A DNA stretch of 64,000 nucleotides from Symbiodinium sp. CCMP2592 (GCA_905221615.1 CAJNDT010003112.1:600001-664000), one strand, 5' to 3'; shown: positions 19,730-30,514, counted from the first letter of the stretch. The notes: a model not told the origin generated them from the sequence alone. Program-made: numbers and translations.

Positions 19730-22700
19730 GAGAAGACAGAGACAGAGACAGACCGTGAGTCCGCGAGGTGCCTTGGGAGATGTTCCTGTCACCACCATCA
19801 AGATCATTGACAAAGACATGCCCCGTCCTCATCTATCTCTGTTTACCTTCTTTCGAGAGTGAGGAGGTGCTTTGACGTCCGGAGAACCCACTTAAAACTA
19901 GAAACACCCTACGTGGATCGTTCAGTGGGATGATCCTCATACAGGCCGCGCCATGTTAATCGGGCACTCCCTCATAATCAAGTATATAAACCTAGCTCAC
20001 ATTAGAAGCAACAGCGCAAACTCGAGCTCCGAACCTTTCGAATCCCAAAGGCTGAAGACTTGAATATGGCAATTAGACCCGAAAGGCAACAACTGCCGAA
20101 AACCATTCCGCTTGGGTGCCCAAAACCCCCAAAATCAAGACTCCTGCATAGGTTGAGGCTTTAAGGCAGTCTAAGGGCTCGGGTGCATCTGCTCGGAGGA
20201 TCGTGATACTTACAACTGTAGTTCGTAGCTGAAACACAAGCCCCGCGACGGTGAGAATTAGGTTGTCTCATTTCGGGAACCAAGTGGCTAGCTGAATCGT
20301 TCTGCCCATAACTCAAGTGCCCATGGTACATGTTTGACAAGCCCTGCATTACCGGACCTATGAAAAGTATATACAGCGCAGTCCTTCTGGCCGTGTTTAG
20401 TGCCGGATGTTGTACATCTACACCAGCCGACTAGCCTCGCACTTCCCAAATCCGAAACCCCACACTCTCCTCAGAGGAACTGGATCCACAACCATATAAG
20501 GGTCCAAGCACGTAGCTGCTTTCACAATGATTACCTGATTACCTGATTATGTACTTGAGAGACTGGGGTTCAGGATTTGGGTCCATGCCCTGAGTAGTTT
20601 ATCAACTCTCCAAAATGCCAAACTAAACCCGAAACCCCAAACCCGAACCCCCAAATTAACCCTAACCCCTATCCTAAACCCTCCCAAACCCTAAAACCCC
20701 AAGCTCTCTGGACCTCGGTGCAGAAAAAGGCGTTCAACAAAAAAAACTAATCCCTAAACAATAAAGAGCAAGCCACAAGCCAGAACCCACCGACTGAGTC
20801 CTGGCGTTTTGGCTTTCGACCATGAGAACGACTCCCTCGATGTGAAAGCCAATGTGGACTCCGATGTTACGGTGAGTCGGCCCAGGGGCTTTAGTAGGGT
20901 TTAGTTAGGGTTTAGGGTGTTCTTAGGGATTAGGATTCTGTGTTTCGGTTGAAGACTTCAAGGTTTAGGCGGTTTAGGGCTCAAGATTTAGAGCGTTACT
21001 GTAGGGTTTAGGACGTCGGTTTCATTTTTGGGGATCTACTGTAGGGCTTGGGGCTTAGGATGTCGGGTTCGGGATCTAGAGCTCATAGAAGTGAGGGGCG
21101 GTTCCACCGTGGATCCTCTCCAGATGGTTGAGGAATCTCCACAAGGAGGCTTTCTGCTGTTTGGCTTTTGGCGATAGAGCTTTTGGCCATTGTCGGCAGA
21201 GGGTTTATCGTAGTCCGATGTAGGGGCTTAGAGGTTCAGGAGCTTATGTCTAGGGACTTGGTGTGTTAAGAGTTTAGGGATCTGCATTGGTTCAACTTAC
21301 ATATGTTCATGTAGCCCTCATGAAAGAACCTGTTTGCAACTTAAGGCGGGATCCTGAATTGTGAAAATTTGGAGTCTCTGGCTGTGGGTGCTTTCGGGCT
21401 TCGGACTTTTGTCAGGACATCTGCTTTCTCCGTCCGTAGAGCGATCCCATAGTATACCGCGACTACAACGTTCTAATTTTTAGGGCCATCATGCTGTATC
21501 CTTGGTTAGGGATGCGGATCTGTGAGCTTTGTGGTGGGCAACTGCGGTTTTCAGACAACGAATCGGAACTTGAGCTTTTGGCTTTGGAAGTGTTTAGGAT
21601 ATATAATATATACACTCAATTAGTTTAGGGTTCAGGGTTTAAGGTGGAGGGTTCAGGGTTTAAGTATGGCTGCCTAGGTCCCTTGTTTTCAAGACCCGAT
21701 ACACCCGAACCCCAAACTCGTCCCTGAACCCGCAAGTCTCTAAACCCCCATCCCCGAAACCCCAAATCCCTCGATCCTTATCCCTATCCCCCAAGCCCTC
21801 AGGAAACGCAACCCGCAACCGCTCACTCCTGCACCAAAAGCCGCAACAGCAACAGCAGCCACGACCACCACGACCACAATCTCCACCCGCACCACCACCC
21901 CCACCACGCTAAACCCTGAACACATAAACCCTAACACCACCACCACTCCTGCTTAGGTCGAAGCTTTGATCAAGCGGATGGAGGGCGCCTCCGGACAGGC
22001 CCGGCAGTTGCAGCTTGTGGTGTCTAGCAGGGGGAGGGGGCGCGGCTGATGTAATTCAGGGGCCTCAAGAAACACCTATACTATGTTGGGGGTTCCTTAC
22101 TACATATTTATCGTATTTCATGGGCCCCCAAACCCTATTCTAATTATTAAGGCCCTTACATTAAGTGTTTGGGGTAGGCGGTGAGGACGGGCGCATCGTC
22201 GGAGTGTGGGGTTTGGCATTTCTAGCCTAGGCTTTGGGGCTTGTGGGGGCATCTTCTCCGGGGTTCGGTGGTTTTTGTAATATAGGAGTTTCCTAGAATT
22301 AGGGGTACCTGATTTTGGGGTCCTTATAATAAGGATCCTGCTATTTAGGGTACTAGATTAGGGTCCCCTATTTTCGGAAACTCACATATAGGGGCCTAGA
22401 TAATCACCAATACTATCGTGGGTGGTTCCTTGTTATTGTAACCATAGTATAATATGGCCCAAAACCCTATTTTCAGTATTAAGGCCCCTATTTTAGTTTG
22501 AAGGCGGGTTCCCGTTCTTTGAGTCTTGAGTTTAGGGTTGGGTGCTTACGGCTTAGGGTCTGGGCTGCAGGGGAAGGGAGCGCTTTGTGCGCAACATGAG
22601 CTACAGACAAACCTAGAGAACACTGATCTTGCACTGTGAAACAGTTTTCATGTCCGTGCATCGTGCTGTTTAGAGCACATAACTTCAATAGCCGCAGAAA

Positions 22701-25700
22701 CGCTCAAGCCTCAGAATTATTGTTTGTGAGGGGGAAGCCAATCTTCGGAATAGCCGGAGAATCGCCTCATCAAGGAGGACCTAAGACTATATAAGGACAG
22801 ATCACGTTCTGATCCCTACGAGGGTCCTGATCGATTACAGTTTACAGTTTAAAGTGTAGGTCTAGGTATCGGGCTCTGGGACCCAGCAGTTATCCCTTTG
22901 AGCCATTAGCCCGATTTGCAGTTTCGTGATACTCCAAGCCCTCAACCCACCCTAAACGTTAAATCCTGAACCCTAAACCCCTAAACCCTAAACCCTAAAA
23001 GCAAGCCCCCCTACTGTGGAAACTCAGATTGCTAAGATGAAGTGGAGGGTGTTTCGGGCTTCGGGGGCTGTAGGGCTTTACGTTTCAGGGTTTGAGGTTT
23101 TCGGGTTTGGGGTTGGATCCTAAAGACCCTAAACCTCTGTAGGGATCGCACTTGGGTGCCAGGTCTCTTGCAAGTACCGCACTGAAGCGGCCACTGCGCA
23201 GGCTCGCATGTGCTCCAGTTTGCGGTTTTTTTCGCGTTTGGAGCTTACCTAGACCCCCCAACTACCCTCTAATGTACTCCAAATACCACTATTGAGGGCT
23301 ATAAGGATTCTATTTAAGGGTGCTTGGGGGGTTCTGGTAGGGATCAGGATTTCGGTTTAGGGTTGAAGGTGTAAGTGTAGGGGTTTGGAACTTCGATGCC
23401 GAGCGGACAGCTTCACAGGCCATGATCAGAACCTTAAGCCCCTAGCCGAACGAATAGAAATACTATTCTCCAGAGTGCCTCGTTAACTTACAGTTTACAC
23501 CGAACTTTTCTATTGAAACTACACCGGCTCCTGTATGAAACTCTGATAGTAAACCTTAGAGGGGAATTGAAAGGAACCCCTTAAAAGAACCCGATTCACG
23601 CATCAACAGGCCCCTATATTGCCACCAAGGCCTCTAGACTTGAGTAGTGAATAATGCTATTCCTTCGGGGATCCTTCATGTACTCACAGCATAGTATACC
23701 TCAAAACACGTATTCTAGTTATTATTGGCCCTAAACCCTAAAACCGTAAACCCTGAACCTATATCAACACTGCAGCCAGTAAAATCTCCACTCAAGGATC
23801 CTACTGTCAATCTGGAAGGGGGAGTCAGGTTGCGCTTTCGGATTTTGGGCTTCTGGCTTTCAGGGTTTGGGATTTCTGGCTTGGGTGGGGCCTCTTGGGG
23901 CTTTAGGGCTCTGGGGGGCTGCCTGGGGTCATGGCTATGTGGGTTTCGTGCTTTCGGGACTCCTGGCATTTGGATTCGGGTCTCTTGTGTTCTCGGGGAT
24001 TAAGAGGGAGCTCAGTGAGAGTAAGTAACGGCCAACCTCCAGATAGGGGCGACGAGGGTGTGTGGTATCGCAGCATTTAATTAGGGCTTGGAAGTGTGTA
24101 TTATTACCCATAGGCCCCAAAGTAGTTCCTTGTGGGGATTACACCATAGGGTTCTGTATACGAACCCCCAAAAGGAACTACTTTGGGGCCTCTGGGTATT
24201 ACTGCTAGAAGTCGGCTTCAGTCCGAACATGCTTACGTACGTGTTAGGGTGCTGCAGCCGAAGCTTCCCAGAAGTCGATGAGGCATACTTTAAGGGCCGA
24301 AATAAGTTCCAACACTATTTTTGTTGGGGGGGGAGTTCCCTTACTGTAGGTATAGTAGAATATGCCTAAAGCAATATTCAAGTCTATTTATAAGGCCCCT
24401 ACATAACATTAGGACGAACTTAGAGGCTGCTTCAATCTCGCAGAGGTCTGTTGACTTGTGACAGTAAGTAGTCGCCCCGCGAAAGGTGTGAGTGTTCAAC
24501 GCCCAACACTACCTGGACCCCAAAAGTTTGTAGAATAATAGCCTTTTATAGGTTTTGGGCCATTATTTTACCTATTTTTGGGGGTCTAGGTACTCCCTTA
24601 AATTTAGACTCCCTGAAGCCTCTTCTTCAACTCCCTAAGCCCGCTGTCAATCCCTAAGCCCTCAACCCTGAACCCTAAACCCTGAACCCTAGACCCCGAA
24701 CCCTGAATCCTAAACCCTAAGCCCTAAACCCTAAACCCTAAAACCCTAAACCCTAAACCCCTAAACTCTAAGACTCTAAACCCTAAACCCTAAGACTCTA
24801 AACCCCAAACCCTAAACCCTAAACTAAACTAAACCTGAACCAAGAGACCCTAAACCTGACGCATTTCAGCACCGCAGTGCCCCGGCTTCGCTTCCTTTGC
24901 CAGGCCGGTGAAGACTTTGAGCCGGTGGAGGGAACCTTGGAGTGCGCCGGGCTTCTTTTGCTTAGCGGTTTAGGGTTTAGAGATTAGGGTTTAGGGCTTA
25001 GGGGTTTAGGGGTTTAGGGTTTAGGGGTTTAGGGTTTAGGGATTAGGGTTTATGACTGGTGGGCTTCTCTTTTGAATATAGGGGGTTTGGAGGGGTTTGG
25101 GGATTTAGGGTTTAGGGTTCAATTGGGTTGAGGTTTGGTGGCTTTTTTTGTATACTGGGGCCTTATTTTTTTGGCTAGGGTTCGGGTGATAATGTACTGT
25201 AATTATGATAATAAGCCCACCAAAACCCTTCTCTAATTATTAAGGCCCCTACGTTATCCGGGCTTGTTGATTTTGGGGGTTGCGGGGTTTATAGGGTTTA
25301 CGGCGGCGGGGGTGTAATGCTTGGGGTGCCTTCAATGATTTGTTGGGGCTATTGATTTGTTTTGGGGGTTGGGGGGTCAGGGCGGTAAGGAGTTTCATTT
25401 TGGTGTGTTCGGATTTCGGGGTTGTTGGGGCTGCTGGTGCTTTTTGATTCTTGGGGGGTTACAGGTTTTGGTGTAGTTGTTGATTTTGGGGGTGCGCTTT
25501 TGGTGATGTTTGGCTTTGGGTTGTTTATGGCGTTAGGCTTTTTGAGGTTGGTGGTTAGGGTTTGGGGCTTCTTGACCTGATACGAGCCTCTAGTTTCTCA
25601 GCTTCCTTCAACTGCCTTCGAATGTTCAAGGAAGTTCCGTGGCTGCAGCGGTAGGTCGCCTGCATAGATCTAGCGGCGTTAGCGGAGGAAGTCACTTTCA

Positions 25701-26375
25701 ACTTTTCGGGAAACTATATTATAGCATAAATTATAGCCTCTATTTCATCTCAACGTTAACCCTTGTCTATGAACTTGGAAAATCCCACGAAACCTCAAAC
25801 CGTGAACCCCAAACCCAAACTTCAAGCCGTAAGCACATCACCAAAACACGACTGCAGACGTGACATCTTGCTGCCAGGTTCCTCCACGGAGAGTCCTGGC
25901 CTCAGATGGGTACCCTTGCGACTAAGCAGTCTAAAAAAGAGGCCTTAATAACTACCTAGACTATTGTGGTGGGTTCCTTATTATAACTATATAGTGTAAT
26001 CTACGCCAAAGCCCTATTCTAATTATTAAGGCCCCTACAGTGCCCGAAACACTTCAAGGCTCGACGACCTGAAATTCGACAGTCACATCGCACAGAGCTT
26101 CAATCCTTGCAGCTGAACCCCTAAACCTCAACTCCCGGCCCAGAACCCGACACCCACGAAGCCCGGATTTTCCTTAGCTCCAAGAGGAGAAAGTCGGTGC
26201 TGGATTTTGAAGGTAAAGCTCACAATGCCCGCACCCTCGAAGGGGCTGTCAATTTTTGGGACTCAGGGTCTAGATTCTTCAGGAAAACCCTCTTTGAAAA
26301 CCTCGCACGTATCAAACACGCACATGCACACAGACGCCTCGAGGTGCGAGAAGAAGATCGAGCTGACGATCAAAG
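18673..26375 (+). CDS. Calx-beta domain protein, partial multi-exon gene
   Basis: Exons: 18673-18767, 19023-19068, 19768-about 19829, about 20799-20871, 21957-21998, 23163-23201, 24904-24950, 26344-26375. They read in turn CELFDPQVDGNALCQG; MTLPDPFVSSGSRC; VPVTTIKIIDKDMP; GVLAFDHENDSLDVK...SDVT; VEALIKRMEGASGQ; VSCKYRTEAATAQ; AGEDFEPVEGTLEC; CEKKIELTIK. Exons 3 to 8 follow the Calx-beta consensus: end strand IIDxD, start GVLxF, V-I-R-xx-GASG, VxxxYRT-xx-TA, AGEDFxPxxGTL, KxIxLxI. Phases agree at the 4/5, 5/6, 6/7 and 7/8 joins; donors of 5-8 are GC, of 1 and 4 GT. Known: Calx-beta domains bind Ca2+ in Na+/Ca2+ exchangers, integrin beta-4 and large extracellular proteins; which of these this is cannot be told. 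The first methionine and the 3' end were not found. Exons 1-2 join in phase but their domain is unknown. Confidence 0.6.
19678..19760. repeat. GA microsatellite
   Basis: (GA)n run, 19678 to about 19735, then GACAGA units, ending just before the Calx exon at 19768. The SLSLSL minus-strand frames here are artefacts. Confidence 0.9.
21091..21177 (+). CDS. Orphan exon-like frame inside a Calx-gene intron
   Basis: Reads GSTVDPLQMVEESPQGGFLL then FGFWR and TAG. It does not fit between Calx exons 4 and 5, which join in phase without it. It may be spurious or an alternative exon. Confidence 0.2.
   Translation: MRGGSTVDPLQMVEESPQGGFLLFGFWR
21512..21596 (+). CDS. Orphan exon-like frame with CxxC
   Basis: MRICELCGGQLRFSDNESEL then ELLALEVFR, followed by |GATATA (GA donor possible). 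One CELC pair could be half of a zinc ribbon. Lies in an intron of the Calx model; may belong to another transcript. Confidence 0.25.
22058..22159. mobile_element. Inverted-repeat element, family IR-A
   Basis: CAGGGGCCTCAAGAAACACC, ATACTATGTTGGGGGTTCC and TTCTAATTATTAAGGCCC. It lies about 60 bp after the GC donor of the Calx exon ending at 21998. Confidence 0.75.
22283..22387. mobile_element. Inverted-repeat element, family IR-B copy 2
   Basis: TAGGAGTTTCCTAGAATTAG to CCCCTATTTTCGGAAACTC, with GGTCCTTATAATAAGGATCC inside. Confidence 0.8.
22389..22490. mobile_element. Inverted-repeat element, family IR-A, back to back with IR-B
   Basis: TAGGGGCCTAGATAATCACC to TCAGTATTAAGGCCCCTA. It starts within two bases of the IR-B end, so one element probably inserted next to the other. 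Confidence 0.75.
22965..22998. repeat. CCCTAAA units
   Basis: Four units before the small exon-like frame SPPTVETQIAKMKWR (about 23003-23047). Confidence 0.75.
23628..23731. mobile_element. Degenerate inverted-repeat element, IR-A-like
   Basis: AAGGCCTCTAGACTTG, CTATTCCTTCGGGGATCC and TATTCTAGTTATTATTGGCC are recognisable, though the arms pair poorly. Confidence 0.5.
24103..24199. mobile_element. Inverted-repeat element, family IR-D copy 3
   Basis: TTACCCATAGGCCCCAAAGT and ACTTTGGGGCCTCTGGGTA, inner TAGTTCCTTGTGGGG / CCCCCAAAAGGAACTA. Confidence 0.8.
24293..24401. mobile_element. Inverted-repeat element, family IR-A, diverged
   Basis: AAGGGCCGAAATAAGTTCC, CACTATTTTTGTTGGGG and TCTATTTATAAGGCCCCTA. 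Confidence 0.6.
24514..24590. mobile_element. Inverted-repeat element, family IR-L copy 1
   Basis: CTGGACCCCAAAAGTTTGTA start and CCTATTTTTGGGGGTCTAG end, with CCTTTTATAGGTTTTGGGCC inside. The second copy is at 59402. Confidence 0.7.
24657..24840. repeat. CCCTAAA telomere-like block
   Basis: About 25 degenerate units running up to the Calx exon region at 24857-24950; the opposite orientation resumes at 24963. Confidence 0.9.
24963..25115. repeat. TTTAGGG telomere-like block
   Basis: Units in opposite orientation to 24657-24840; the short Calx exon lies between the two arms. Confidence 0.9.
25157..25251. mobile_element. Inverted-repeat element, family IR-A, left half diverged
   Basis: TGGGGCCTTATTTTTTTGG to TTCTCTAATTATTAAGGCCC. 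Confidence 0.6.
25939..26037. mobile_element. Inverted-repeat element, family IR-A
   Basis: GAGGCCTTAATAACTACCTA, TCCTTATTATAACTATATAG and TTCTAATTATTAAGGCCCCT; well preserved. Confidence 0.8.
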
Positions 26376-27412
26376 GCCGAAAGAGGTGCACCAGAGTTCA
26401 GGGCTCCTTGAAGGGACCCTTTTTCGGGTGTAGGATTTTGGTTGGGTACGGCCCTCACTCATTAATAGTTGAATAATGTTCATAATATAGATATAGTAGG
26501 ACCTTAATAGTAGCCCGATTATAGACTCTTACTGTATGGGGGCCGTACCTACGATTTTTGTTTTTAAATTTCGGTGCTCCATGTCTCCAGATCTGGGCTC
26601 CTTTAACGGAGCCCTACAAGTAGAGAACTCTTGAGAGTGTTTCCGAGGCGCGGGATTTAGGGAAGGGTTGAAGATGTTTTTAGCTTTGGGGTTTAGGGTG
26701 TAGGCCCCATCTATCGGGGTGTAGAGTTTACAGGGTTTGAAAAGGCCGCAAGAGGTGCCCCGCAATGGCACTGTAGCATATAGTTATAGCTGTTATGATG
26801 AGCCTAATGCCCCAAACCCCAGGTAAGATTATCTAGGAGTTTTGTTCTTTAGAAAGAGTTCTGGCATCCTTATGCGCAGGGCCTTGGACTTAGGACCTAG
26901 GGTTTAGGGTCCATCGCACGTCGAATCTAAAATGGTTTGGGTTTTACTATTTCTAGGTCGTGGTTGAGGAGTTGTGATTTACTTGAGCCCCGGGTTTGAA
27001 GAGTTTGCAAGTTGCGGTACGGTTGTTTGTTGAACTTCGGGTTTCTCCTCATGTAGACTTCAGTTTAGGCCGACTTAGGCCCCTAGCCTTCCAAGACTGA
27101 GGAGCAGAGTTGACGTGGAGGTGCGGTGTACTTAACAGCCAAGGTCATTGCATCTATAACCCAGGTATAGGTGTTGTGAGATAAGCAGGTCAGAAGTCAA
27201 ACTTCCTAAACCCTTACAGAACCCTTAAGTTGCGGAACCTTAAACCCAGATACCTCAGGTACGAAGCCACACAGATGCTTGGATCTCGGTCCGGCTTGAG
27301 GTTTTGTGTTGATACGCTTGGTGAGGCATAGCTTTCAGTGTTTGTCGCCTGATACTGCACTGTCTTGGATTCGGGGAGGGGGTTTCGATTATGCCATGAT
27401 GCTCTAGGCTAT

Positions 27413-27527
27413 AACCCTATGGGTCCAAGTACCTAATAATCTTATACTCTCCAAAATCCTAACCTACATGCATAACTACTATCCTAAAACCGAGTACCTA
27501 ATTATTGGGTCCTTTGGACCCTTAGGG
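27413..27527. mobile_element. Inverted-repeat element, IR-F-like
   Basis: AACCCTATGGGTCCAAGTAC and GGGTCCTTTGGACCCTTAGG ends, with inner AGTACCTAATAAT / ATTATTGGG arms. It shares the GGGTCCA-tgAC terminal type with IR-F but has a different core. Confidence 0.6.
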
Positions 27528-27647
27528 TAAGGGTTCTTCTAAACGCCTACACCACTGACTATACCCATCCAAACTTCAAGCCCCTACGACCTCAGAGCCC
27601 TGAGCACTAAGACCTTGAGCAAGCCTTTCATGAACCCTTGTACTATA

Positions 27648-27751
27648 TGGGTGGTTCTCAAAATTAGGATTCCTTTTTGGGTCTTTATTATACTACGGCA
27701 CCTAATATTTAGGGTACCCCAAAGGGGACCCTAATTTTGACAACTGCTCAT
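27648..27751. mobile_element. Inverted-repeat element, family IR-I copy 2
   Basis: ATGGGTGGTTCTCAAAATTA and CTAATTTTGACAACTGCTCA, with TATTTAGGGTACCCCAAAG inside. Confidence 0.8.
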
Positions 27752-27832
27752 AGAGAACCTTGATAGAGCACTTGCAGTCAAGAACCCCAGAACTCGTGGA
27801 GTTGCGGTCCCGGGGTTCCGGGGCTTAACGGA

Positions 27833-27890
27833 AGTTTAGGGTTTAGGGTTTAGGGTTTAGGGTTTAGGGTTTAGGGACCCTAAACACCGA
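27833..27890. repeat. Six clean TTTAGGG units then inverted CCCTAAA
   Basis: Uninterrupted TTTAGGG units ending GGGACCCTAAACACC, i.e. a head-to-head junction. Confidence 0.85.
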
Positions 27891-27914
27891 TGCGTAAGGC
27901 AGGGTTGAACGGGC

Positions 27915-28079
27915 ATGGCCCAGGAGGCACAAGCATGTCGGCCATACACTGCTGAGGACCTGCAAAGTGGTACCCCGAACACGGATTCGTTTGGCATGTG
28001 GAGTCGGAAGCAGCGAAACCACTTGATGAGGTCTTTTGAGCTGCGTTTCGGGGCTCATGCGTGTCTGCAGGTTGCCTAG
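27915..28079 (+). CDS. Exon-like ORF, unknown
   Basis: MAQEAQACRPYTAEDLQSGT, then FGMWSRKQRNHLMRSFELRF, ending in TAG at 28077-28079. A CTGCAG|GTTGCC donor at 28070 would avoid the stop. Family not recognised. Confidence 0.35.
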   Translation: MAQEAQACRPYTAEDLQSGTPNTDSFGMWSRKQRNHLMRSFELRFGAHACLQVA

Positions 28080-28691
28080 CCCTAGTGCCGTGAGCCCTAG
28101 AGGACCGTCACTGCTGTTTTGGGCTCAGCTTCTTTTTGGCTTGTGCTTGCTGTCACGGCCAGGATAACACGACATAGGCCACCGCAAACCCCAACCGAGC
28201 CCCAGCCGTCGATAAAAACACGACATCAACAGAGACTGAGAGCTGAATGCAGCCAGAGAAGCAAAAGCGGATCCACCAACAACTACGCCAAACGCCAAGC
28301 ACAGAAGGTGTCAAAGCTGATTGGGTCGAGGGTTGAAGGATTTAGGATAAGGGTTCAGGGTCGAGTTTGCGAAGATTCGGGTGTTCATCCTTTCTGGTCA
28401 TCAGAAGGAAACTACAGGTAGAAATAGTAGAATGTATTGCAGTGAAGTACAATATAAACACCCTTAGCTCTCTTCACCATCAAGCCCGCACCTACATAAC
28501 CCCAGACCCCAAACCCTCAATCCACACTGCACCCCAAGCCAAGCCCATGTGTCAATCTCATGGTCTGCCGACTACATGCCGGCTTGGCGGCAGCCGGGTG
28601 CTAGGCATCGGCCGAGGGGAGTCTGGACTAAGGCAGAATTCCAATCGCAGGTTCCTTTTGCTGATCAGTATCAGAAGGACTCCTTGCACCT

Positions 28692-28752
28692 CTACCCAAC
28701 AGCTTGTTGACCCTAAACCCTAAACCCTAAACCCTACCCAACAGCTTGTTGA
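28692..28752. repeat. Telomere-like insert flanked by a perfect 19-bp direct repeat
   Basis: CTACCCAACAGCTTGTTGA occurs at 28692-28710 and again at 28734-28752. Between them lie 23 bases of CCCTAAA repeat. The total added length is 42 bases. Read through, it puts a TAA in the frame that continues as the exon at 28736-28828. Confidence 0.9.
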
Positions 28753-28828
28753 ATCCTTGTTGCAGTGGCAAAAAAAACAACGGAGTTGCTGCATGGAGAC
28801 GCAATCTGGGCAAGTGCCTTGGGACCTG
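28736..28828 (+). CDS. Exon-like block, unknown
   Basis: TQQLVESLLQWQKKQRSCCM then ETQSGQVPWDL, donor CCTG|GTGTTT. The same TQQLV reading exists upstream of the telomere-like insert, so the exon seems to have been split. IR-J starts 6 bases after the donor. Confidence 0.4.
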
Positions 28829-28834
28829 GTGTTT

Positions 28835-28925
28835 GAACTTAGGGGTACTTAGATTTTTTTAATTTTTGGTTATTATAGTCCCTAAGAAACAGCTAAAATT
28901 GTAATTTTTGCTAGGGTTATAAGTT
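28835..28925. mobile_element. Inverted-repeat element, family IR-J copy 1, at an intron start
   Basis: GAACTTAGGGGTACTTAGA to GCTAGGGTTATAAGTTC, inner TTTGGTTATTATAGTCCCTA. Ends GAACTTA / TAAGTTC pair. The second copy is at 34388. Confidence 0.7.
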
Positions 28926-29398
28926 CAGTATAGTGAAGATCGTTAGCCGTTTTGCTGCACCCAGGACAAGACACTTCATGAAGGTATCTGAAGCCTTATT
29001 CGAAACTTATAGTATAGCTCCTGGTCCATTCCTAAGTCAAAGCGTTTCGGTGTTCCTTGTCTGCTAGTTTATCCTGCTGCCTGAAAGCCCTGAGGCCGAA
29101 GTCCTGAACCTGAAGTGGCCATAAGCCCGTGACCCTACTCAATAAGTCAAAAAGCATGCCTGTTAAACCCTGAATCCTAGTTAAACCTTCACCGTCAAGT
29201 CTTCCATGAACCATTCTAAACCCCAGCAAGGGCCCTTCGACGGCACCTTTATGCTGTCTTCTAGCGCGGTCTGGTTATGAAGCCTGACTTCCCTCCGCGA
29301 TCATCAAGAACCCACTGTTCAAGGGGATACTACCACAAAATGCAAATCCCAAACCCAACTGTAGCCCTAGCCATTGTTGAGGGTACAATGGCTGAAAC

Positions 29399-29476
29399 CA
29401 CTTAATTAAGGAATATTCCCGACAGTAAACCATGTTAGGGGTCCTACTGTACCATTCAGGAAGATTCCTTAATCAA
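29399..29476. mobile_element. Degenerate inverted-repeat element, IR-G-like
   Basis: CTTAATTAAGGAATATTCC and GGAAGATTCCTTAATCAACC around a TAGGGGTCCTA centre. It ends 11 bases before the acceptor of the exon at 29488. Confidence 0.6.
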
Positions 29477-29487
29477 CCTCCTTGCAG

Positions 29488-29557
29488 GCCCTCCAGATGG
29501 GAAGTGCTTCCAGTCAGACGACCGGCTTCTGCGAGTGCAGGCACAGACGATCTGCAG
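29488..29557 (+). CDS. Exon with MITE-like element at its donor
   Basis: CTTGCAG|GC acceptor. PPDGKCFQSDDRLLRVQAQT then IC. Donor TCTGCAG|GTAATA. The IR-A element at 29565 begins 7 bases into the intron. Family not recognised. Confidence 0.45.
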
Positions 29558-29564
29558 GTAATAT

Positions 29565-29652
29565 TGGGGCCTGAATAACTACCAATACTACTTTGGGGGG
29601 TTCCTTATTACAAGTGTAGTATACGCCCTTTTTGTTAATATTAATGCCCCTA
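29565..29652. mobile_element. Inverted-repeat element, family IR-A, at an intron start
   Basis: TTGGGGCCTGAATAACTACC, ATACTACTTTGGGGGGTTCC and TTAATATTAATGCCCCTAA. Confidence 0.75.
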
Positions 29653-29823
29653 AAGTAGTGGAGGCAACAGCAATTAGGAGTCTTAGAAAAGCGACTACGA
29701 CCATGTCAATACCGTCGTCTTCGGCGGCGTCGTAGTAGTAATTCGTAGTAGTTACAGAAGGAGGAAGACGAGGAAGACGAGACGAGGAGGACCAGCAGCA
29801 GAAGCTCTGTGAGGTTCTTAATA

Positions 29824-29928
29824 TCGGAGCCTTAATAACTACCTATACTATTTTGGAGGTTTCTCACTATAATATTTATTGTTCAATGGGCCCGAGAAGC
29901 CTTTTCTAATTATTATTAAGGCCCCTAT
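29824..29928. mobile_element. Inverted-repeat element, family IR-A
   Basis: CGGAGCCTTAATAACTACCT to TCTAATTATTATTAAGGCCC then CT. Confidence 0.75.
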
Positions 29929-30030
29929 ATTACCTTCACAGTGTTCTACCCAAGCAGGGGAGGAGGGATATTTTTCAGGGATGGGGCGCAGTGGTGCAGG
30001 TGTTGCGCTCACGTCCTATTCTTTGCACAG

Positions 30031-30084
30031 GATTCGTGCGACCGCATCCCCAAGAAAGCCAGAGTTGCACGGAGTCATTTCTAG
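30031..30084 (+). CDS. Candidate terminal exon, unknown
   Basis: TTTGCACAG|GATTCG; reads DSCDRIPKKARVARSHF and TAG (30082-30084). Confidence 0.35.
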   Translation, partial: DSCDRIPKKARVARSHF

Positions 30085-30440
30085 GTAGGCCTTTGGGACA
30101 TGTTCTATTTTCCTTTTGTAGGCTTAGGAGGATACTATTTACGACAATTTTTCAGAGGCTTTAAAGGGCCAGCCAGGCCAAAGCAATCCCTAAACCCGAA
30201 ACCATGAACCGAAGAGACCTCCCCAGCTGGTGCATATTTCCTCCTCAACGCGTCCAGCCTTACGACGGCCCGTGTTCGAGATGCTTGCGTGAACTCATTT
30301 AAATTCTATACCACCTATACCACATGTATACGGCCTACATCCTCAGTCCCCTCATCCCCAAAATCCAGCGCGTGAACCCAACCCCTACATGTGCTACACA
30401 GTGGTACAGCCCCGCCAGTAAGAGGTCTTGGGATTCCTAG

Positions 30441-30514
30441 GTAAAAACCAAACCGTTTTGACCGCCAGGGATGTCGTCAACAAGATCCTCACTGCCTCGG
30501 TCCCAGCTTACGAG
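30441..30514 (+). CDS. Internal exon, unknown
   Basis: CCTAG|GT acceptor, GAG|GTTCAG donor, reading KNQTVLTARDVVNKILTASV then PAYE. Downstream it dissolves into TTTAGGG-type repeats, supporting the donor. Confidence 0.45.

Noticed and set aside
19634-19832. SLSLSL-rich minus ORFs
   Set aside because: (GA)n microsatellite.
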